Assembly (NCBI GenBank): GCA_947646735.1
Contig: CANTFK010000666.1
Span: forward strand, 62,001-126,000
Length of the DNA stretch: 64,000 nt
Direction: 5' to 3'
Source: Peronospora farinosa
Lineage: Eukaryota > Oomycota > Peronosporomycetes > Peronosporales > Peronosporaceae
Part shown: positions 12,199-22,646 of the stretch, in pieces
Position numbering within the stretch: the first letter of the stretch is position 1
How the letters are laid out: each line of letters starts with the position of its first letter
Program-made: the position numbers and the translations under genes
The notes under the pieces: model-generated
What the model saw: the letters and a program-made list of their open reading frames with translations, nothing else
What the model was told of the DNA's origin: nothing
The model's database searches: none

Positions 12199-12985
12199 AT
12201 GTCTCAAAAGAGGAAGAAATATGCGGACATTGTCGGGTTGGAAATCTCTGCTGTACGTTTACGCTCACGTAACGCAAATTTGAAGCGCTGTGTGAAAAAA
12301 TAAAAGGCGTGCGTGATCTTGTAAAGGCAAAGCAGGTGTGCTTTGTCGTATGGCTATTGATGAACGCTGGTGCTTTTGGATCGTGTCGAGTGTGCTGAAG
12401 GAAGCAGAGGTGGTAACTGTTCCTATTGACAAAGTGGTCATTGTAGGAGGTTCCACTTGAATCCTGATTTTGCGCACAAAGATGTCAGTGGCTTTTGTCG
12501 GTGGCAAGGTGCATTGTAGTCCGTTGTTATCTTGATGATACATTCTGTTTCTTACTAACGCTTGTGCCTCAGGAACTGTGCATGTCTGTGAATGCTGACG
12601 AAAGTGGTGTGCGAGAGAGCTTCTATTCAGGCAGCTATCTTGAGCGGCATGGACCAGCGTGTGTTCCGTGACGTGCTCATAGTGAATGTTCTTCCGCTGC
12701 CTATTGGACTTGAGACGGCGGACGGAAGCATGGAGGTGACCCGTCGTAGAAATGGACGCATCTCATCAACGGCGACGAAGTACTTCCATATCTATGAAGA
12801 CAATCAGCGTGGACCAACCGTCGAGGTTAACGAAGATGAATAGAAGATCGCCACGGAAAATGATCACATCTGCGACTTCAATTATATAATTCCTCGAAGC
12901 AAAATTGACAAAGCAGGCGCGTTTGCGTTTGCGCATCCCGTCACTTTCACCATACATGGTAGCAAGTGCAGGACAGAGTTCATGA
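12199..12985 (+). pseudogene. HSP70-family chaperone remnant, copy 1
   Basis: A decayed piece of an HSP70/DnaK-type ATPase chaperone. About 12,395-12,460 reads S-x-V-L-K-E-A-E-V followed by PIDKVVIVGGST, matching the HSP70 nucleotide-binding-domain motif before R-I-P, here with a TGA in place of the next codon. The 12,592-12,843 frame gives QAAILSG, then VLPLPIGLETADGSMEV and YEDNQRGP, the linker and start of the substrate-binding domain. After an in-frame TAG at 12,841 the homology continues faintly to ~12,980. Frameshifts separate the pieces, and the ATPase N-terminus and the C-terminal lid are absent. Repeated at 57,964-58,750. Confidence 0.75.
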
Positions 12986-13276
12986 TGATTCTGAGGAAGC
13001 GCCCATGTCGAAAGCTGCAATATTCCTCATGATGGACTACATCGTCGCGCTCTTTGCCTTCTATGTAATTTTCCGCACCGAGGAGAGGGATACTGCCGCA
13101 TGATACGAGTCTACTAACTGGTGGGGGCTGTTCAAATAGATTTGAAAAGTTTAACGTTTTTGGTTTGCTTTTGTCATGACGTCCGGTAGCGTTCAAGATG
13201 TACTGCGTCTGAAGATGCCAAGTACTGATCAAATAGCTTCCAACGTTTGTCGCTAGAAGTCGCTAGTGTGTCTTCA

Positions 13277-13863
13277 TCATCTGACTTCGTCCAATTCAAG
13301 CGGAAGATACTCGTAGTAATGTTTTACCGCATTGAAGGTTGCCTGCATCCGCTTTTCCTCCAACTCAACATTACAAGACATGTTAGCATCCAGTCTGACA
13401 AGTTTTATGCTAGCAAACGTACAACAAGGACAAAAAATAATCGATCTCAGCAGTGGCAGCGAGATACTCCACAAAGCCTGGCTCAAAGGGGTGTTCAAGA
13501 TGGTCGAGGAATCCTCACGTTTTGCTGCTTCTTTAAAACTTTCTTGTATCAAGCGGAAGTTGTCAACGACTTCAATGTCATTTATCATAACCTTCTTGCT
13601 TGTTCGCCATCGAGAAAGCATGGTGTGTCCAGTAACTCTTGCTGCGCGGACCCATATGCAGCAGATTGAATCATTCGCATTATCGCCTCGAGACGGACAA
13701 CCGGTGTGGAGATGGTCAGCGCAAACTTGACAGCAAAACCGTGCAGGTGCAATAGCTTTACGATATCTGCCTTGTTGCACTCCTCCTCGTTTGGTCCAGA
13801 TACGGGGTTACCATACGCTTCAATGCGAATTGCAAGTTTGAAATAGGGATCCCAGCAAAGCAC
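13277..13863 (-). pseudogene. unidentified protein remnant with one frameshift, copy 1
   Basis: Two overlapping minus-strand frames (13,863-13,585 and 13,780-13,277) look like one gene broken by a frameshift near 13,600. The first contains LLCWDPYFKLAIRIEAYG-like sequence; the second ends in a helical, acidic stretch (YYEYLPLELDEVR). No domain is recognisable. The same arrangement with the same frameshift lies at 59,042-59,628, so the break predates the duplication of block X. Confidence 0.4.
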
Positions 13864-13997
13864 AGAGTAGCTTCCTTTATTTCTTAACCGAAGGCGCTAG
13901 CATCATAACGGCCTTGTTTAGCAGCGACATCCAACAGTTGTTTGTCGTGCTTGTGCTTTAGTTGGGTCATTGTCGGACTAGCACGCCAACCCATACC

Positions 13998-16900
13998 TAT
14001 TGGCCACATTCCAGTGATCGTGCAAACGATTTCCGACTAAGTAGGCTCATTATGGTAGACAGCGAACGAACCATGCCACGATGCATCATGCTTGCAAGGA
14101 CCTTATTCTACAAATCCGATGCTTCGACACCGAAGTCAAGCTTTAGTTTGCTGACACATTGCAGCACCCATGGTTGATTTGGAGGAAATCGCCGAAGAAA
14201 ATTACGTGCAAGAATCGTTTTGTTGCTCCTCAAAACAAAATTCATGTCATACGGCACCCGGTGTTCTTCAAACGTTACTATATGTGTGCACAGCTTCGTG
14301 TAGTCCAGTTGTTCCCTGACAACAATGTTGGAGTTCTCGATGTCATGTGTGGTCGTAACGCATCGCTCGACAGCTGCTTCACATAGCTGACCTACTTTCA
14401 AGATTACGCGTTACGTAGAGCTCTCATGGTTGCTCGAAATATGACATCAGCCTGAGGTCGCGACTCTTTTGCAAAACTGACGGGATAGCTGCATATTTGG
14501 TCGCCAAATGAGTCGCCAGTCTTAACATAAGCGTTCATCAAATAAACTATCCTTTTCACGAAGTCTTCGTCAGCTCGATGCAGTTCTTCATCTTCAAGAA
14601 ACTCAAACAAATCTTCTTGGGCATCTTGGCTTGAGGTGCTTTTGCCGACATGAACAGCGTCTTTTACAAGCCACTCGTGAGCTAAGTCAAGCCGAAGCTT
14701 TGTTTGCGGTAGCTGAAGTAGTTCTCCAATTAGTCACCATGTCAAGCATTTCACTGCTGTGAGTAGAAAACCACAACGCGTATAGTCGATATAATTCCAA
14801 GAAAAGCTTCTTGGGATGTGACAACAGTGTTAGCAGCTAATTTGTTTGCTCCTTGTCATCTTTGACTTCACATGAACTTGATGTCTGTAATGTTACATTT
14901 TGAAGGAGCAACCCCACTTTGGCTCGTACAATTTGGCTTCTAAGTTTGCCAGTGCTTCATGTCCAGTAAAAAAAAGTCTTTGATGGGTCCTCACATCCTT
15001 TTGGCCTGTCACAGCAGCATTCAGAGCAAATTCCAGTGCTTTTCGCGTTTCTTCACCCAGTGGAATGCGCTCAGCGAGCCACTCAGCAGCAGTCACCCGG
15101 CTTTCCGCATCACTTAAACATCTGAAGATGCCTTCAAACGCACCAAATGGGGCGACCCTGGTGTTTATGTTGCTATTCTTTGAAGAGTTTACTGCATGTT
15201 TGCAGTAATCATATTCTTCAGCAGCAGCATTTGCAACTCATCCAACTCCAGTCCAAGAGATTCAGCAAGCCCAATCAACGCATTAAAGTTCTCTTTGCTC
15301 GCCAACATTGCCAATATTACTCGAGGTGCTGCGATCAGATCATGAAACGAAATCACGCTGGCGTCTACCTTGTCATCCTGAATCGACACACTAGCTTCGT
15401 CGTTCGATACTTGATTTGACATGTTGTTGTTGTTCAAATCTCCTTGTTTTTGAAAAGCAGCAAATGCTTTCAGGTTACGCAAAACCGCCATATTTCTCTC
15501 CACCTTTTCTTGCTCAGGGTATGATGTGTTTTCGAGCAACAGCCGAAAAATAAATAGCAGCCTATCATAATCTTGGCCAGAAACTTTGGGACTGCTGTTA
15601 TAGTAACAACTTCACCAAATGCTTCTCGTGGATATCGTCTACAACGCTAGCAATCTAGTCTTGGTACTCGAGGTTAGAACCAGCAAACTCTTTCAATACA
15701 AGAGCTTTCGCGTAAGCTAGAGAGGAAGAGCTGTCTTCAATCTGGTAGTGACGAGTAAACTCCAGAACAGTAAATCAATCGAAATTGCTTCGGGTGATCT
15801 ACTTTGGTACGAGGCGGCGAATGTACTGCATGTCACGACTTTTGCTTTGAAAAGCCTTGAAACTAGACTCGATTCCAAGCAACTAAAGGTAATGCCACCA
15901 TCTTGCATTCCCCTCCAGTTCCACACACTGATGCAAAAACGCTATCTGCTGCCAAGCCCGAGCCGCATCAGCACCAATACAAGCTACTGCTGGAAACGGT
16001 TATAATCTTCCTTCACATGTTCGCGAGAAAGTTGTCTCCGAAACGCGTGACACGCGTCCTCGTGCTGCATGGACCGCATTAACCTGCACAGAATACAGGA
16101 CAGTTAGTCATGCCGCAGTAAGTATCAAAACCAGCAAACTCTTTCAATACAAGAGCTTTCGCGTAAGCTAGAGAGGAAGAGCTGTCTTCAATCTGGTAGT
16201 GACGAGTAAACTCCAGAACAGTAAATCAATCGAAATTGCTTCGGGTGATCTACTTTGGTACGAGGCGGCGAATGTACTGCATGTCACGACTTTTGCTTTG
16301 AAAAGCCTTGAACTAGACTCGATTCCAAGCAACTAAAGGTAATGCCACCATCTTGCATTCCCCTCCAGTTCCACACACTGATGCAAAAACGCTATCTGCT
16401 GCCAAGCCCGAGCCGCATCAGCACCAATACAAGCTACTGCTGGAAACAGTTATAATCTTCCTTCACATGTTCGCGAGAAAGTTGTCTCCGAAACGCGTGA
16501 CACGCGTCCTCGTGCTGCATGGACCGCATTAACCTGCACAGAATACAGGACAGTTAGTCATGCCGCAGTAAGTATCAAAACGAAGTGACGATAGATTAAT
16601 GTACCCCAGCGCCATGTAGTTGTCAATCTCTTGCGAATGCAAGACAGTAGATAAAAGCTTCTCCATCTGTGTACTTACAACACTTGTTGCGTCTTCAGGT
16701 AGCTCGTGCATTGACAAAAGTACTTGGAGGCTCAGCAGGTCTACTCGTTGTTCAACGAGAAACGATATATAGGCTTCAATGCAATCGTGTTTCTTGCTTT
16801 AACTTCTTGACGGAGGTTCTTGTGTTCAGCATTTGCAAACCTGCTAGCAAGCTTCATTGTTTCGTAGCCGGGCAAGGCGCAGGCATCTCCCCGGTACCAA

Positions 16901-18173
16901 CGGGAATACAGGATACACAATGGTGCACTACTCTTCGATGATAAGATGCTGTGCTGTGTAAATTGAAGGACCTTGTTAACGAGCATCGAGGTTTTAACAA
17001 GAACCAACGTCTCATCAAAAGACTCCTTGTCACACATACAGAGTGCATACTTTAGCAGTCTCATCGTGTACATCGGTGCTTGCACTTGAGCAACTCACGT
17101 TGACGAAAGCTGATGGTTTCGGGCAACAAGGATATCGTAAATTTCTTTCGCATGTCTTAACGTGTAAAATGAAAGCGATATTGCCACCTTTTTGAGAGCT
17201 TCGGCGGGGCCTAAAATGTCAGGTTGTGCTGATACACTTGCTGCTGAGTTTCAAGGGTCGATACGCGCGTTCAATCTTATAGAAAACAATTCTCGAGAGA
17301 AGCGAGCCGCTTGCAAGGACAAAACCGTTCTGCGCAGCGCACTGGGTGAAAAGAGAATTGCATATCCTCGTGTCGATGCTCAGTTCCGATGCAAATTGAT
17401 TCAAATCAAAAACGAGTCGAGTCTCTCCATCATCTTGCTGCAATCTGTGACATGCATAATCCTACGGCTGAGAGCAGCCATTCTCATGTGCCCGCTGTCT
17501 TTTTGCAGCAACTGGCAAGCGTTGTTCTTGATACTCCGGTACGCATTTCTCCTTATTTTATTTGGCATCCATTTCTTGTACCTCCATTTCCAAAAGCATA
17601 ACACCGGACGCGTTAATTTCTTCCATTATCGATACATGCATCGCCGAATTAGAGTTGGGCTCCTTCCATTTCTTTTACCTCTGCAAACGCTTCCATTGCC
17701 ATCGCCACCCTCAGTGAGACTTTGCTTAAAAGTCCATACGCTGCAGGTACTGTATCATATTCCGACAAAAAATTTGAACAGCTGCGCGATCGCGCAGTAG
17801 TAGATCACTGTAGGCATCAACCAAGAGCATAGCATCGGTCAAGGCTGTGGGTCTCGACACTTGGTTTAAGATGTGTGCCACCAATCGTGACGCGCTCTTT
17901 GCATCAGCAAAAACAAACTGCTTGATGTCATACGTCGGCAGTATATCTTGAATCTCCATCAAGCGTACAAGCTCTCTAATCTGTACAAGGCGCTCTATCT
18001 TTCGCGAGCGGATACAGTTATTTGCGTATCTTTTTTAGCGCTTAAGAGTACGGGGGGAGCGCATATCTGAGCAAGATTAATGTAGCATCGACGCGGACAT
18101 TGCCATCAAAGATCTCATCTTACAGCATTAGTGCTCGAGCTTCTTCGGCGGACTGAGAAGTCTGTATTGGTTC
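13998..18173 (-). pseudogene. ROD/KNTC1-like, copy B, 3' part
   Basis: Minus-strand remnant reading leftward from Element 1. Pieces in order: 18,170-18,030 (A-E-E-A-R-A-L-V-L and D-G-N-V-R-V block), 17,962-17,726 (LLVDAYSDLLL block), 17,440-17,090, 17,085-16,741, 16,717-16,529, 15,926-15,720, 15,539-15,189, 15,096-14,893, 14,610-14,404 (FLEDEELHRAD block) and 14,401-14,108. Unlike A and C this copy keeps the true C-terminus, ending at a TAG at 14,000-13,998. Frameshifts and stops interrupt it throughout. A ~450-bp internal tandem duplication lies at 15,679-16,580. The upstream part of the same copy continues beyond Element 1 at 26,301-27,180. Confidence 0.65.
15679..16580. repeat. 450-bp tandem duplication inside ROD copy B
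   Basis: The segment starting at the ACCAGCAAACTC sequence near 15,679 and ending at GCCGCAGTAAGTATCAAAA (16,130) is repeated directly as 16,131-16,580 with only a few differences. Copies A and C have a single unit at the equivalent place (6,660-7,130 and 52,430-52,910), so the duplication is private to B. Confidence 0.85.
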
Positions 18174-18633
18174 TGTAACGGGGTGAGCCCGTTACATAAT
18201 ATTGACACTTATATGAAGTGTCAATAAAAATATTATTATAACTAATAATATTTGACAATATTATCTTTTCTTATAATATTGTTCCTAGATCTCCTTGAAG
18301 TTGGAGATGCCCTCTCATTGGTTGATATGGGCCATCATATCAACCAACGCGCTGACCAATGACCGATGGACGCGCGCAATGAGTGAAGGGAAAGTTGTCA
18401 ACATACATAGTTGTAGTTTAATATAGTTAACATAGGTTATAACAGATTACTTTTATTAGGTAGTTAACTATATTAAATACAGTTTTCTTTTCCTCTACTT
18501 CTAAGCGTATCGTTTAGAAGTAAAGCTTCCTCTGCCTCTTGTGTAAGAGAGGTAATTGAGGCACATGCTTTCACTGTAATCAGTGAAAGTAGACTATACT
18601 GTAATCAGTATAGTCGGAAGGTGCCCCATTACA
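18174..18633 (+). repeat. 5' LTR of Element 1
   Basis: 460 bp, TG...CA ends with a short terminal inverted repeat TGTAA/TTACA. It contains many perfect hairpins, for example ACTTCTAA (18,497-18,504) pairing with TTAGAAGT (18,514-18,521). Mostly identical to the 3' LTR except for a divergent patch at 18,490-18,560. Confidence 0.92.
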
Positions 18634-18635
18634 CC

Positions 18636-18653
18636 TGGTAGCGCTTCGTGGTC
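18636..18653 (+). other. primer-binding site of Element 1
   Basis: TGGTAGCGCTTCGTGGTC starts 2 nt after the 5' LTR. The core TGGTAGCGC is the type known to pair with the 3' end of initiator methionine tRNA in yeast Ty1/Ty3. Whether the oomycete tRNA matches along the full length was not checked. Confidence 0.7.
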
Positions 18654-18680
18654 CGATCAGCGACCACCGCACCATCCGCT

Positions 18681-19820
18681 ATGGAATCAGCGGGTGATGA
18701 ACGTCATCACGCAATAAGTGACGATTTCCGCCATTTGAGTGACTTCGAATGGAATGCGGCTCAGCGTATGGCTGAAACCATCGGCAACCCTGCCGTTGGT
18801 GTCATGTGCTCTCTCTTAGCGGAGACGACCAACATGCAACCATCGCCAAGTTCATACAACATGAACTTGACGAAATTGTAAAGAAGCTCACCTTGCTAGA
18901 GGAGCAAGGTTCTCAACAGGTTGACCTATTGAGAGATCAAGGCGCTCAATAAGCTGACTTGTTGATGCAGCAGGGTGCTCAACAGTCTGAACTGTTGAGA
19001 CAACAGCAGGCTAGTGCTGCTGCTGCCGGGTCGACGTATACACGTCGACTCGAGTCCTTGAAGATTGATGTCTCCAAGTACAAGGCAGTCGAAAGTGACT
19101 CCTTGTTAAGATGGTTCGTCGAGCACGACGATGCGATGAAGGTCAAGTTCGCCATGGCGAACTTGGCAGGACGTGCCAAAGCCTGGGCCTTAGGGCTCAA
19201 ACTGCACGACCCATACGTTTTCCCAACGTATGATGTCTTCAAGGCGCGGCTCAAACACAAGTTTGAGCCGCCTCGCGCCGAATTCAGGGCTCGGGCTGAG
19301 ATCCTGGATTTGAAACAGGGTAAGCGTGATATACACGCTTACGCCCAACACGTACGATACCTCGTTAGTTGTATCGTACTGAACCCAATGGATGAACACA
19401 CGCAGGTTACTGTGCTCATCAAGGCCTGTCAATACCCACCTGTTCCCCTTGGAACTAGAATCGCTAAATCAAGCGATCTCTGCAGCGGAACAGGAGGACT
19501 TCAGCCTACAACAGGCTCACGTTCACTCGGGGTCCTATTGTCCACTGAGAGGAAAGGAGGGCGGAGGTCCAGAACCAATGGACCTCTCCTATGTTGAGAG
19601 AGAGCGACCTCGCTCTCCAGGGTACAAGCGATTGCAAAAGTGCAATCGCTGTCAGAAGTTAGGCCACTACGCTTATGAGTTTAGTGCCCCACACCCAGTG
19701 TCTCGTAACACTGGGAGTGACGATCGACCGTCTGCCAAGAAGGGCCAGAGACGTGGGTCCCACGTTGCTGCGAAATCGCAACAACGTGGTGGACCATCAA
19801 AAAACGGTCGGGGTCAGTAG
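18681..19820 (+). pseudogene. gag of Element 1, frameshifted
   Basis: Gag capsid/nucleocapsid precursor. ATG 18,681 begins MESAGDERHH. A Gln-rich coiled stretch with repeats of the type Q-G-A-Q-Q-x-x-L-L follows, broken by a TAA near 18,952. The capsid-like domain lies at ~19,030-19,430 (L-R-W-F-V, A-x-A-W-A-L, F-K-A-R-L-K-H-K-F). A frameshift near 19,430 returns to the original frame for the C-terminal part, which ends at TAG 19,818. The zinc knuckle is damaged: CNRCQKLGHYAYEF lacks the last Cys of CX2CX4HX4C. Confidence 0.75.
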
Positions 19821-19838
19821 GGGCGGAGCGCCCTACTG
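19799..19838 (+). promoter_or_regulatory. candidate -1 frameshift signal at gag-pol junction, Element 1
   Basis: The gag codons read TCA AAA AAC, giving the heptamer A AAA AAC (19,799-19,805), the classic eukaryotic -1 slippery site. After a 9-nt spacer comes a hairpin, CAGTAGGG (19,815-19,822) pairing with CCCTACTG (19,831-19,838) around an 8-nt loop. The gag TAG stop (19,818-19,820) lies in the 5' arm. Protease is in the -1 frame relative to gag. One TGA at 19,871-19,873 now interrupts that frame, which fits decay of the element. Confidence 0.72.
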
Positions 19839-19879
19839 ATCCAGCAACGCAAAAGAGTTCGCGGGACTCTTGACGAAGG

Positions 19880-20588
19880 TTGCTCCCAACACACAGTCAC
19901 TGTGTGTTGCCGCTCCCAGATGCGGTATCCCTCATCACCTTGAAGATCGAAGTGACAAAGAACATGTCACTTCGCGCCCTAGTTGATTGTGGGGCGTCGA
20001 ACAACTTTGTTCGACGCCAATCGCTAGATGATCGTAGGCTCAAACATGCTGAGCGCGAGATCCCTCCAACGAGGATGACGGTGCGCTTTGCGGCTGGCGC
20101 ATCCGTAACAGCAAAGAAACGTGTAGTGGGAATTCACTACACGCTTGAAGGCAAAAAGTACGATGATGATTTCATCGTACGTGATCTGGATGACAATTTT
20201 TGATGTCAACCTAGGATTGCCATGGCTCAGAAGGTACGAGCCATGGGTCATCTGGCAGCATCGAACCGTGAAGATGCCTGCCGCTTGTTCATCAGATGGC
20301 AATCTGATGAACGTCTTGGAGCGTTCACAAGCGTGTGAATGTACTACGAGTGAGTGTGATGGCCTCACTTGTGGTTCGGTCGTTTGTACGACTGCACAAG
20401 AACTCAGCGTGACAGACAGTCACGCTGTGGAGAAATCTGCCGGCGGCTGTGCACAAGCACAGGCAGCGCCGAAGGTCCACCACTCGAATAAGTCGAGTGG
20501 ACCGGGACATGAATGCTCACCTAGAGGGCAGCATTCACCGAAGAGTAAACCAGTTGCCCAGAAGCGGCAACACGGTAATCCTAGATAA
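19880..20588 (+). pseudogene. aspartic protease region of Element 1 pol
   Basis: Retropepsin-type protease that would cleave the Gag-Pol polyprotein. The active-site region reads LVDCGASNNFV, with Cys in place of the usual Ser/Thr of D-S/T-G. A frameshift near 20,200 separates it from the later L-G-L-P-W-L motif. The rest to 20,588 is a low-complexity linker full of short inverted repeats. Confidence 0.75.
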
Positions 20589-20597
20589 ACTGGAGAG

Positions 20598-22646
20598 TTG
20601 ATCGTAGAGGATCTCGCTGTGGTTGCGCCACCACAGCTAGAGGAAGTCGATGGAACAAGTTCCATCGAGCTTGCGGGAATAAGACCCCAGGAAATAATCA
20701 CTGAGGGAATAAGTCCCCAGTGCCCTGAGGGAATAAGTCCCCAGGAAGTAACCGAGACGTTGAACGTCTTGGTTAATGACGGATCAAACGTAGGCGCTTA
20801 TACGCTTGATCTGATCGCGCCTCCGAAGTTAACTTCGGAGATAACTCAGTTGCCTACGCAAGAACCTAAAAGGTTCTTGCGTGATCTGCGTAGTGGCAAA
20901 GTCAAGCAGATCTGTGTGCTCGTCGCAGAGGACGAGTACATGACTGACATTCGGTCAGCAACTTTTTTGCCGAGAACGAACGGGTTCTCAGCAGCTCATC
21001 AATGGACGAGAGTGTCCTTGATGAGAAGACTCGGATTGAGCGATATACATCGCAATCCTGGGAGAGGCTGAAGTCAAATCCTTTGTACAAGGATTTGTTC
21101 GAATTCAAGGATGTATTCCCTGAATCCGTTCCGTGCGAGTTGCCTAAGGATAAAGGTACTCGACACGAGATCGACCTTGTTCCTGGCACAAAATATTGTG
21201 TCATGAAGCAGTGGCCACTGTCTCGGGAATAGGTCGAGGCAAAATCGACAAGTTCTTTGCCGATCGCCTAGCAGCGGGCCATGTGAGGGAGTCAACTTCA
21301 CCTCACAGATCTCCGACCTTCTGTGTGCGCAAGGCCACAGGAGGGTGGCGTATAGTGCACGAGTTCAATAAGTTGAACGCTGCAACGATACCGGCGCAAA
21401 CGCCGATACCGAGAAAGGACGTAATCATAGATGGTATGTCTAAGAGTACCATCTTTTCGTCCATGGATCTGATGGATGGTTTCTTTCAGATCCTAATGCG
21501 TGAACGGGACATCCCGTACACAGCAGTGAGCACTCCCAGTGGTATGCTCTGGGAGTGGTTGGTGATGCCGCAAGGGCTTAGTAATGCACCAGCCACATTC
21601 AATAGATGTGTTTCACATCTATTGAGACCGGTGCACGAATTCGCACCGAGTTATTTCGATGATGTGTTCGTCCATAGTCGAGCTATGGACGGGAAAACAG
21701 ACGAGGAAGTCCATAGACTCCACGTCCGTAAGGTTCTTACACTTATGCGCGAGCATAAGTTGTACGCCAACCTCAAGAAGTGTATATTCGCAGCTAGTGA
21801 AATACCACTTCTTGGGTGCATCGTCGGAAAGAACGGCGTACGCCCTGATCCAGAGAAGATCAAGGCGATCACCGACTGGCCAGTGCCAGTCGATGTCAAG
21901 GGACTAAGGAAGTTCCTTGGGCTAGCGGCGTACTTGCACAAGTACTCGCGCAATTACGCCGAAATGACAGTACAACTTTCTTGTTTACTCAAGAAAAATG
22001 TAAAGTGGAACTGGAACGCTGATTGTCAGCGTTCCTTTGAACGTATCAAGCAAAGCTTGATGCAATCGCCAGTATTGGCGATTGCCGATCAAGACAGACC
22101 ATTTCATGTGGTCTGTGATGCCAGTGATTTTGCAATCGGCTGCGCACTGATGCAATATGATACAGACGGCGCAGAGCGTGTCGTCTGTTATCAATCTCGT
22201 CAGCTGCAACCGGCCGAGCGCAATTATCCGGTGCATGACAAGGAACTCCTTGCCATGAAGTATGCACTGGCTAAGTTTCGCGTCTATCTCTTAGGAGATA
22301 GACCGTTCATTGTATATACAGACCATGCGTCACTACGCACGGCTGTAAATAGTCCACACCTCTCGCAACGAATGGCGAGATGGTTGTCGTTCTTCGCGGA
22401 GTACAAATTCTCCGTGGAGTATAAGCCGGGACGACTTAACGTCGTCGCCGATGCTCCCTCACGTCGGCCTGACCTAGAGCCGACTGTGCAATCCGACAGT
22501 GATGTGAACACCACTGTCGCCACGCTGAGTACCAGCGTCTTGTCGTCGAGCTTACTCGACGAAATTAAAATGGCATGCGCACAAGGTAATGATCTTGTAC
22601 GCCTGATGGAGTACCTCAAGGACCCACCCACGCAAGCTAAGAGCGC
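20598..22646 (+). pseudogene. reverse transcriptase and RNase H of Element 1 pol
   Basis: A linker (20,598-21,071) is followed by the RT N-terminal block (21,002-21,232; [18 protein letters not shown]), a stop/frameshift near 21,230, and then the RT core. Catalytic YFDDVFVHS lies at ~21,652-21,678. RNase H follows with VVCDASDFAIG (~22,110) and YTDHASLRTA (~22,315). The frame is lost again near 22,640, before the integrase. Element 3 has the same domain order. Confidence 0.85.

Noticed and set aside
12223..12255. 33-base inverse match to 62,625-62,657
   Set aside because: Real but short; may be an HSP70 remnant shared by both places. Too little to build a feature on without a search.
22284..22631. 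Minus-strand frames inside RT/RNase H and integrase of Elements 1-3
   Set aside because: They have no counterpart at matching positions across the three families and no motif, unlike the antisense ORF near the 3' LTR.
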